Source: CAZFCK01 sp964517355
Lineage (GTDB): Bacteria; Desulfobacterota; Desulfovibrionia; Desulfovibrionales; Desulfovibrionaceae
Direction of reading: 5' to 3'
Length of the DNA: 8,907 nt
Assembly: GCA_964517355.1 (NCBI GenBank)
Contig: CAZFCK010000206.1
Span: 1-8,907, forward strand
The notes beneath the pieces are model-generated. The model was not told where the DNA came from. It ran no database searches and was given only the letters and a program-made list of their open reading frames with translations. The number at the start of each line of letters is the position of its first letter. Within the stretch, counting starts at the first letter, position 1. A program made the translations under genes and the position numbers. Shown here piece after piece: positions 1 through 5,308 of this stretch.

Positions 1-46
1 TTCAATATACTTAAGGAAGCACTGATTAAAGACTTGTTAGGTTTTT

Positions 47-86
47 CCGGGGGGAGAACCTTTCTGGAGAAAGGTTCTCCCCCCGG
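47..86. repeat. Perfect 17-bp hairpin, left arm of element A
   Basis: Positions 47-63 (CCGGGGGGAGAACCTTT) are exactly reverse-complementary to 70-86, with a six-base loop. A run of five T lies just before it on the plus strand (42-46), and no T-run follows it on either strand. It is therefore not a textbook intrinsic terminator, although such a stem could still stabilise or end transcripts. Confidence 0.9.
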
Positions 87-178
87 ATCCCCCTTCCAAA
101 GACTTTTGGCGTAAATATTTATAAATTCAATATGTTACAAATATACTTGTCTGGCGACAAAGTTTAGGAAGGGGGAGC

Positions 179-217
179 GCGAGGGGGAGAACCCTTTTCA
201 AAGGGTTTCCCCCTCGC
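179..217. repeat. Hairpin, right arm of element A
   Basis: GCGAGGGGGAGAACCCTT (179-196) pairs with 201-217 with a single bulged base and a four-base loop. It lies about 40 bases past the moaA stop in the direction of moaA transcription, so it is the first strong structure that transcript would meet. No U-tract follows on the minus strand. A role as 3'-end stabiliser or terminator of the moaA operon is inference. Confidence 0.85.
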
Positions 218-255
218 ATATCCAGTGAATTAATCAGCGTTTCCTTAAAGTAAAA

Positions 256-1269
256 CTACCCGCCGATACCGTTCATGTGGGAATTGCAAACTGCCGGGGT
301 CCTGTTTTGCGCCGCCTGGGCTAAAAGCATATACCCCAAGGGCTTGCGCTGGCCTGCCCTTTTGATGACTTCGCGCACTTTGTCCACTCCCAAACGCGGG
401 TGACGCAGCAAGGGGCGCAAGCGGTACTGTCTGTCCGAAAAGAGGCATGTCCGCAGCCAACCATCGCTGGTGACGCGCAACCGGTTGCAACTGCCGCAAA
501 AATGGTCCGAAAGGGGCGAAATAACGCCGAACCGCCCTTTGCCGCCGGCAATGCCGTATACTCGTGCGGGCCCGCTGGTATCGTCGCGATCCGGCGAATT
601 GCGATCTATTGAAACAAGGTCCGCATGCAGACCGGCTTCATGCAGTATGTCTTTGGCGCTCCAGAAAAAATCCTCTTTCCAGGCGGTATCGTGGCCCATG
701 GGCATGAATTCGATGAACCGCACGTCCAGGGGCGCTTCCCGGGCCATCTGGATGAATCCACCCAAATCATAATCATTGATCGTACGCAAGGCCACGGCAT
801 TGATCTTGACCTTGAGTCCGTTTTCCAGGCATTCGTCGATTGCCTGGCGCACCGTGGAGTAATGATTACGCCCGGTTACTTGTTGATACACGTCGGGACG
901 CAAGGAATCCAACGATATGTTCACGCATTCCAGACCGTATTCCTTAAGTATGCGGGCCTTTCCGGGCAGCAAGGTGCCGTTGGTGGTCAGCCGCAAATCA
1001 AGGTTGGGATATCTGGTGAGTATTCTTTCCAGAAAACCTACGAAATCCTTACGAACCATGGGCTCTCCGCCCGTGAGCCGCACCTTGCGCACCCCAAGAT
1101 CACGGGCTACCCCAATGAGCTGCAGCATCTCCTCGTAACGAAGTATTTCCTCGTGCCGCAACAGGTCCAGCTTTTTCCCGCCACGGCAATAAAAACACCG
1201 TAAATTGCAGCGGTCGGTAATGCTCAGTCGCAAATAACTCACTGTACGTCCGTATTGATCTGGTTGCAT
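256..1269 (-). CDS. moaA: GTP 3',8-cyclase MoaA (molybdenum cofactor biosynthesis)
   Basis: Radical-SAM enzyme that, with MoaC, converts GTP to cyclic pyranopterin monophosphate, the first step of molybdopterin synthesis in the cytoplasm. The 337-residue product has the N-terminal radical-SAM cluster motif CNLRCFYC (Cys21, 25, 28), the SAM-binding LTGGEP at about 65-70, and the MoaA-specific second cluster: CGSC plus a third cysteine in LRTCLF (Cys258, 261, 275). It ends in the required Gly-Gly tail (IGG). Length is normal for the family. I chose ATG at 1269 because GAGAG sits eight bases upstream; a GTG at 1278 would add three residues but has no well-placed ribosome site. It is the last gene of the fdhD-mobA-tlpA-moaA operon, about eight bases from the tlpA stop (overlapping it if the GTG is used). 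Confidence 0.95.
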   Translation of the reverse strand: MQPDQYGRTVSYLRLSITDRCNLRCFYCRGGKKLDLLRHEEILRYEEMLQLIGVARDLGVRKVRLTGGEPMVRKDFVGFLERILTRYPNLDLRLTTNGTLLPGKARILKEYGLECVNISLDSLRPDVYQQVTGRNHYSTVRQAIDECLENGLKVKINAVALRTINDYDLGGFIQMAREAPLDVRFIEFMPMGHDTAWKEDFFWSAKDILHEAGLHADLVSIDRNSPDRDDTSGPARVYGIAGGKGRFGVISPLSDHFCGSCNRLRVTSDGWLRTCLFSDRQYRLRPLLRHPRLGVDKVREVIKRAGQRKPLGYMLLAQAAQNRTPAVCNSHMNGIGG

Positions 1270-1274
1270 AAGCG

Positions 1275-1769
1275 TCACTCTCTATCTCTTGGCAAAAAAC
1301 GATTGATAGAATCCCGCAAGTTTTCCGCAGTCGCCTTGCCTTCGTAGGTAAAGACCACTTCACCCGCAGGGTTGTAAAGCAATACCATTGGAATCGCATT
1401 GACATGCAAAGCGTCGAGAACATCCATATCCGCTCTATAAATCGGAAAATTCAAATCACGCCCCCGCACGAAACGCTGCAGGGAAGCAGGGTCGTAATCC
1501 AACGATATACCGACGATATGGAGCAAATTCCGGGAATGTTCTTCACGCAGCTGTATGAAGACGGGAAACTCTTCCACACAAGGGGCGCACCAAGTGGCCC
1601 AAAAATTCACCAACACAAAGACGCCCCTTTGCGTGGCTATGTAATCTTGATACTGCGGATACGTTATTGGTTGCACCTGCTGTTCCCGGGCCGCCCGAAC
1701 CTCGGAGACAGCCAGGGAGAGGACAAGCGATACGGCCATGATTGCAAGGCTGCGCCGGGCTACGGACAT
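1275..1769 (-). CDS. Exported TlpA/ResA-like thioredoxin-fold protein
   Basis: Probable thiol-disulfide oxidoreductase acting outside the cytoplasm. The 164-residue product begins with a signal peptide or membrane anchor: charged MSVARR, a hydrophobic core about 8-21, and a possible cleavage site after VRA at 26. The thioredoxin domain has the catalytic motif WCAPC (Cys61 and Cys64) after VNFWAT, and a cis-proline at 127 in AIPMV. This pattern fits reducing TlpA/ResA/CcmG-type proteins, though the partner cannot be read from sequence. The start is well supported by GGGGAGG (1774-1780) four bases upstream. It overlaps the end of mobA by ten bases and runs to within about eight bases of moaA, so it is translated within the cofactor operon. 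A role in maturing or protecting a periplasmic formate dehydrogenase or similar enzyme is inference; a general cytochrome c or envelope redox role is the alternative. Confidence 0.85.
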   Translation of the reverse strand: MSVARRSLAIMAVSLVLSLAVSEVRAAREQQVQPITYPQYQDYIATQRGVFVLVNFWATWCAPCVEEFPVFIQLREEHSRNLLHIVGISLDYDPASLQRFVRGRDLNFPIYRADMDVLDALHVNAIPMVLLYNPAGEVVFTYEGKATAENLRDSINRFLPRDRE

Positions 1770-2398
1770 GAAGCCTCCCCGAACGTTTCTTCCATGGCCA
1801 ACAGGGCTTCCAACTCGTGGGGATGATTGATGTTGAAAAAAAACCTTGCATCTTGCGCCCCGTAAGGCAGCTCATGGCGCAATTCCGGCGGTAGTGCGCG
1901 GCTCAATTTGAATACGCCGTCGCGGTACGCGGATTGAAGAAAAGGAAGAGCGCCGATTTCGTAAACCGCGACAAGCGATTCGATAAAACCGGTTTGCTGT
2001 TGCAAAAACGTGGTCATCAAACAATGTGCGGGGCGCGAACGCCGAAAATCCAGCAAACGCGCCACAGTGGCTGCGTTCAACAACGGCAGGTCGCAAGCGG
2101 TGACCAACAGCGGCTTTTGAAGTTGCTCAAGGCCGGTAATGATGCCTCCCATGGGCCCGATGCCCGAAACAACATCCGGCAACCAGGGCGCATCCACTCC
2201 GGCAGTGCGGCCATTCATGTTTTGAGCCGTGGGATCGCGGCCCGAAACGACAACCTTGGAACAGAACCGGCGCAACAAGGTGACGGAACGGGACAACAGA
2301 CTCTCCCCTTCATAGGACAACACAACCTTGTCTTGTCCCAGTCTGCGGCTGCGTCCGCCGGCCAATACCACGCCGACAACCTCGTCCTGCACGGCCAT
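1760..2398 (-). CDS. mobA: Molybdenum cofactor guanylyltransferase MobA
   Basis: Transfers GMP from GTP to molybdopterin to give the guanine dinucleotide cofactor needed by DMSO-reductase-family enzymes such as formate dehydrogenase. The 212-residue product opens with the nucleotide-binding loop LAGGRSRRLGQDK (12-24), a clear MobA signature, followed by GPMGG (81-85) and the metal-binding Asp in ACDLPLL (Asp103). It closes with FFNINHPHELE near the C-terminus, typical of the family, and is of usual length. ATG at 2398 was chosen because GAGGAG (2405-2410) lies six bases upstream and because the GTP-binding loop then falls at the usual distance from the N-terminus; the reading frame is open for a further 33 codons upstream but these overlap fdhD. 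It starts ten bases after the fdhD stop and overlaps the tlpA-like gene by ten bases, implying translational coupling. Confidence 0.94.
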   Translation of the reverse strand: MAVQDEVVGVVLAGGRSRRLGQDKVVLSYEGESLLSRSVTLLRRFCSKVVVSGRDPTAQNMNGRTAGVDAPWLPDVVSGIGPMGGIITGLEQLQKPLLVTACDLPLLNAATVARLLDFRRSRPAHCLMTTFLQQQTGFIESLVAVYEIGALPFLQSAYRDGVFKLSRALPPELRHELPYGAQDARFFFNINHPHELEALLAMEETFGEASCP

Positions 2399-2408
2399 TC
2401 TCTGCTCC

Positions 2409-3173
2409 TCACTCCCTCCCGGGCGGTCCTGTCGCCAAAGATTCGGGGTCATGCACCAGTCTTCTGGAATCCGCAAACACGGTGAACCGTATTTCACGCG
2501 CGAACCCCAACAAGGTCAAGCCCCTTTCTTGAGCAAGCCGCACCCCGGCGGAGGTTACGGCCGATCTGCTGACCATAAACAAAAAACCCGCACGAACAGC
2601 CTTGGCCACCAGGGAACCGGTGGCGCGGGCCGAAACAAACAACGCCAACGCCCCCGGATCGAGTTCTCGCTCCAGGCAGATGCCCGCCAACCGGTCCAGG
2701 CAGTTATGGCGTCCGATATCTTCCACCTGCACGAGAAAACGTTCTTCCGCCGGGGAATAAAGAGCCATGCGGTGAAAACAGCCGGTATGCTCCCAACGGC
2801 CGGCGGAAGCGATAAAGGTCCCCATGCATTGCAATACGGCGTCAGCTTCCAGAGCAGGAAAAGGTTCGGCAGGCGGATCAACAACCGCGCGCCGCGTTAC
2901 GTCCAAGTAAAAATCATTATCCCGACGCCGCACAAAAACAGGACGCTCATGGGGGCGGCACATATCAAGCAACGCATGCCCCAGCACCAATGACAACCAG
3001 CCCTGCTCGCTGTCCGGAAAAGAAGATAATTCCTTGGGCGGCAATCCCGGCACATGCACCCGTAAAACTTCTTCAGGCGCTACGATGTCTTCAAAATCCC
3101 GCCACGCGCCGTGCCTGTATTGGCGAAATCGTTCGCGCAGCAGTCCGTCCGACTCCCTCTGCGCACCGCTCAC
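2409..3173 (-). CDS. fdhD: FdhD-family formate dehydrogenase accessory protein, divergent
   Basis: FdhD proteins bind the molybdopterin guanine dinucleotide cofactor and pass sulfur from a cysteine desulfurase to it, which activates formate dehydrogenase. This 254-residue protein has the family hallmark EDIGRHNCLDRLAG (151-164), then SARATGSLVAKAVRAGF and VSRSAVTSAGVRLA (180-214), and LLGFAR-IRFTVF at the C-terminus. The N-terminal half is weakly conserved. Unusually, the CxxC motif that carries the sulfur in characterised members is absent: the cysteines are 72, 116, 132, 158 and 166, none two apart. Cys132 sits in HTGCFH where the family usually has TGG-x-H. It may be a diverged paralogue or may use a single cysteine. 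The start is GTG at 3173, supported by a perfect AGGAGG (3179-3184) five bases upstream; no alternative ATG is better. First gene of the mobA-tlpA-moaA operon. Confidence 0.88.
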   Translation of the reverse strand: MSGAQRESDGLLRERFRQYRHGAWRDFEDIVAPEEVLRVHVPGLPPKELSSFPDSEQGWLSLVLGHALLDMCRPHERPVFVRRRDNDFYLDVTRRAVVDPPAEPFPALEADAVLQCMGTFIASAGRWEHTGCFHRMALYSPAEERFLVQVEDIGRHNCLDRLAGICLERELDPGALALFVSARATGSLVAKAVRAGFLFMVSRSAVTSAGVRLAQERGLTLLGFAREIRFTVFADSRRLVHDPESLATGPPGRE

Positions 3174-3202
3174 GAACGCCTCCTGGGTACCAACATCTGT
3201 AT

Positions 3203-3231
3203 ATAATAGAAATTATTCATCTTTATGATAA
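3203..3231 (-). promoter_or_regulatory. Candidate sigma-70-type promoter for the fdhD operon
   Basis: On the minus strand TTATCA (3231-3226) and TATTAT (3208-3203) are separated by 17 bases, matching four and five of six consensus positions. The predicted start of transcription is about 20-25 bases before the fdhD start codon and just ahead of its ribosome site. The region between fdhE and fdhD (3174-3293) is the longest gap in this gene set and has no strong terminator, so read-through from fdhE is also possible. An imperfect inverted repeat (TTATCAT-AAAG-ATGAATAA) covers the -35 side and could bind a regulator. Sequence match only. Confidence 0.4.
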
Positions 3232-3293
3232 CTATTCAGAACATCCGCGCGATCGGTACAAGACCCGGGCACAATCCCCCATAATAATGCCCT

Positions 3294-4175
3294 TCAAAAA
3301 CCCCATGCCGAAAGCGTTGGGCGTGAATAGCCCTTTTTCGCGGCGATCAGGTCCAGAGCCAAAGAGGCCAAATCATCCATGAGCGGTAAAAAGCGACGAT
3401 CCAAGCTGCGGAAGTCCGCGGTTTTTATATAGCGCTTACAACTGTGGCACAGATCCACGCGAAAACCTGGTTCATCTTCCACAGTATAGAAACTCAATTT
3501 TTCGAAATCCTGCTCCCCGCAAATGGGGCAGCCAATGCGCTTGGACCTGTAATCAGTCTGGCAAAAAGAACACGTGAAATGCCGAAAACCCTCTTTCCCG
3601 ACCAAAACGCTGATGAGGGGAAGGCTTCCGCACGTGGGGCAATGACCATGCAGCCAGTTGGGGATTTTATCGCGCTCAGGCGCCAACGCATCCGCGGCGG
3701 CCGCCAGACTCGGCATCAGAGAAGATTGGACCAGAAAGGCAAACGTACGCGGCGCTTCCGGCGTGCGTGCCGCCCAGGCATCCACAAGGGTAAGATCGCC
3801 GGCGAGATAGGCCTGAAACGCGGCGTCAAGATCCAAGTCGCCTTGCGCCAAGGCATCTCTAATCACTTCCCCCGCCGTTTTCAGGGGAGCCTGTTGCCCG
3901 CATACCAGCTCTAAAAACGCCGCGAACAAGGCTTTCGCCTGTTTCGCATCATAGGGGAAACCAAACCGCTCCACCAGGGGCGCTCCCTGCAACCGCCGCT
4001 GAAAATCAGGCAATTCCTCTAGCGGAGGCGCGGCCACGACAGCCTCCTCTCTGGCTTTGATCTGCTCTGAATAAACCTCGCTCAAAAGATCCAGCATTGC
4101 TTGCGGCAGGTACTCTTTTCGCTTGAGTTCCAGTACCTTTTTTTGCAAAAGTTTGTTTTCTTCTTCAGGTAGCAT
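3294..4175 (-). CDS. fdhE: Formate dehydrogenase accessory protein FdhE
   Basis: FdhE helps late assembly of formate dehydrogenase in the cytoplasm. The 293-residue product has a helical N-terminal half and a C-terminal rubredoxin-like metal-binding part with four CxxC pairs: CPTC (179/182), CSFC (202/205), CPIC in CPICGEQ (216/219) and CHSC in CHSCKRYIKT (243/246). The last two segments are strongly FdhE-like. E. coli FdhE is known to bind iron through such motifs and to interact with the FDH catalytic subunit. ATG at 4175 gives the expected length; the frame stays open to 4262 but only through a TTG and with AT-rich, unlikely sequence. The ribosome site is modest (AAGG four bases upstream, with GGGG further back). 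It is divergent to mobB and upstream of fdhD on the same strand. Confidence 0.93.
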   Translation of the reverse strand: MLPEEENKLLQKKVLELKRKEYLPQAMLDLLSEVYSEQIKAREEAVVAAPPLEELPDFQRRLQGAPLVERFGFPYDAKQAKALFAAFLELVCGQQAPLKTAGEVIRDALAQGDLDLDAAFQAYLAGDLTLVDAWAARTPEAPRTFAFLVQSSLMPSLAAAADALAPERDKIPNWLHGHCPTCGSLPLISVLVGKEGFRHFTCSFCQTDYRSKRIGCPICGEQDFEKLSFYTVEDEPGFRVDLCHSCKRYIKTADFRSLDRRFLPLMDDLASLALDLIAAKKGYSRPTLSAWGF

Positions 4176-4308
4176 GATGCCTTGGCCCCTTTTAGCTGTG
4201 TTGGTTTCAGTAAGAATGCGGGTTTCATTGTAATCATTTGTTGTCAAAACACCAGTCCCCAATTAACGGTCCAAAAATCATTTTACCACAAATTATACGG
4301 AATATCAC
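4176..4308. promoter_or_regulatory. Divergent fdhE / mobB regulatory region
   Basis: This 133-bp AT-rich gap separates two genes reading away from each other, so it should contain both promoters. On the minus strand a perfect TTGACA occurs at 4247-4242, but no good -10 lies 16-18 bases on; a TACAAT is only nine bases away. On the plus strand TTATAC at 4293-4298 sits just before mobB. Neither promoter can be assigned firmly. I see no convincing FNR- or HcpR-type palindrome. Confidence 0.35.
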
Positions 4309-5013
4309 ATGTTTGCAGCTTCAATTGTCGGTTTTAAAAAATCTGGAAAGACTACGCTTTGCGAAGCGCTCGGTGCCTTTTTTCAAAAATCCGGTATCAA
4401 TGCCGCGGCTGTGAAGTGCTCGCATCACCAACACTTTGACGGACAGAATACCGATACGGCCCGTCTTGCCAAGGTATACAGTTCTGTTGCCGGGCTGCTG
4501 CCCGATCAGACAGCTCTTTTCTGGAATAAGCGCCGTTACATCCCGGATCTCATTCCCTTGCTCGACGCTGAGGGACTCATCGTGGAGGGCGGCAAGCAAC
4601 TGGGCTGGCTCCCGAGGATCCTGCTCTTGCACTCGCCGGAAGAGGCCAAGGAACTCACTCCGGAGCTTGCGCTCTGCACGTTCGGCGAGGTGACCGTCCC
4701 AGGACTGCCGGCAGTGAAAGACGTTGCGGCCTTGGGCCAACTTATTCAGGAAAAAGGATTCGCCTTGCCCGGCTTGGATTGCGGAGAATGCGGGCGCCCC
4801 GATTGTGCGGGCCTGGCTCGCGACATTGTCGCCGGTAAAGCAAGTCCCAAAGCGTGCAAATCACGCCGGCGCCGCAGCAGCATCTATGTGAATGGCGTCC
4901 CTCTGGCTATGAATCAGTTCGTTTTGGACATCATCACGGGAGGCATGGTCGGGATGCTGCAGGAACTCAAAGGCTACGCACCCGGCACTATTGAGATTAA
5001 AATTGAAAATTAG
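4309..5013 (+). CDS. mobB: MobB P-loop GTPase fused to a four-cysteine Fe-S domain
   Basis: MobB is a GTP-binding helper of MobA in forming the guanine dinucleotide cofactor. The 234-residue product begins with the P-loop GFKKSGKTT (8-16; Lys14, Thr15), continues with the MobB-like KCSHHQHFD and DT (36-50) and has VEGGK (92-96) in place of the usual VEGFK or similar. After this domain (about 1-150) comes LPGLDCGECGRPDCAGLA with a fourth cysteine at 183 (Cys158, 161, 166, 183; CX2CX4CX16C). This matches the small Fe-S domain found in RnfB and in corrinoid iron-sulfur proteins. A basic stretch KSRRRRSS and a 45-residue C-terminal segment (SIYVNGVPLAMNQFV onward) follow. Classical MobB is about 170-175 residues, so the extension is real. 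The ribosome site is weak (GGA seven bases upstream). Divergent to fdhE. The extension may sense redox state or dock a partner; that is inference. Confidence 0.9.
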   Translation: MFAASIVGFKKSGKTTLCEALGAFFQKSGINAAAVKCSHHQHFDGQNTDTARLAKVYSSVAGLLPDQTALFWNKRRYIPDLIPLLDAEGLIVEGGKQLGWLPRILLLHSPEEAKELTPELALCTFGEVTVPGLPAVKDVAALGQLIQEKGFALPGLDCGECGRPDCAGLARDIVAGKASPKACKSRRRRSSIYVNGVPLAMNQFVLDIITGGMVGMLQELKGYAPGTIEIKIEN

Positions 5014-5076
5014 AGCATAATAACTCTAAAATGTGGCTATGTCCTTAACTCCGCAATGTGGGAACGACTTGTTTTT

Positions 5077-5115
5077 CCGAGGGGAAAACCTCTTGAAAGA
5101 GGTTCTTCCCCTCGG
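5077..5115. repeat. Hairpin, left arm of element B
   Basis: CCGAGGGGAAAACCTCT (5077-5093) pairs with 5098-5115 with one bulged base and a four-base loop. It follows the mobB stop by about 60 bases and is the first strong stem in the mobB 3' region. As in element A, T residues precede rather than follow it on the plus strand, so a standard intrinsic terminator is not shown. Confidence 0.8.
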
Positions 5116-5182
5116 GCTCCCCTTTCCAGAACTTTTCATATAACATCATGTTATTATAAGCCAAGTCGTTGGAAGGATGATT

Positions 5183-5275
5183 CGGGGGGAGAACCTTTTT
5201 CAAAAACTTCAGCCCTTGGGCGCGGCCGTTTCGCGCCTTAGGGATGAAGATAGCAGCGCTGGTTTCCCCTCTCGC
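5183..5275. repeat. Split right-arm palindrome of element B with an internal hairpin
   Basis: The two halves CGGGGGGAGAACC (5183-5195) and GGTTTCCCCTCTCGC (5261-5275) correspond to the hairpin halves of the other copies but are 65 bases apart instead of about 6-10. The intervening segment carries its own stem: CCCTTGGGCGC (5213-5223) against GCGCCTTAGGG (5233-5243), with nine-base loop and two imperfect pairs. It lies just downstream of the dxs stop on the minus strand. Confidence 0.6.
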
Positions 5276-5308
5276 ATTTTCTTTTCATAATGAATTTAGA
5301 AACACAGC

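Larger units (their letters stand above)
9..251. repeat. Intergenic inverted-repeat element A (REP/BIME- or MITE-like)
   Basis: This fills the non-coding stretch downstream of moaA. The outer ends are inverted copies: 9-29 reads ACTTAAGGAAGCACTGATTA and 230-251, reverse-complemented, starts ACTTTAAGGAAACGCTGATT. Inside them each arm carries a strong hairpin (47-86 and 179-217). Next to each hairpin is a C-run motif, CCCCCTTCCAAAGACTTTT around 89-107 on the left and its degenerate inverse at about 155-175. The centre (about 111-150) is AT-rich. The whole thing is therefore one imperfect palindrome of about 240 bp. No ORF is convincing inside it. A similar element occurs at 5035-5309. The symmetry is seen directly; calling it a REP/BIME or a non-autonomous transposon remnant is inference. 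Confidence 0.75.

Noticed and set aside
47..217. Hairpins as classical Rho-independent terminators
   Set aside because: The stems are strong, but no T-run follows either one on either strand, and similar hairpins recur in element B; a repeat family fits better.
625..1203. Plus-strand open frame of 192 codons opposite moaA
   Set aside because: Lies wholly antisense to MoaA, whose cysteine motifs are intact; nothing supports translation.
2328..2993. Plus-strand open frame of 221 codons opposite fdhD
   Set aside because: Runs antisense across the fdhD-mobA junction, with no domain and a basic, low-quality composition.
4176..4308. FNR/HcpR-type operator between fdhE and mobB
   Set aside because: TTGTAATCATTTGTTGTCAA superficially resembles a dyad but matches neither TTGAT-N4-ATCAA nor TTGTGA-N6-TCACAA in both halves.
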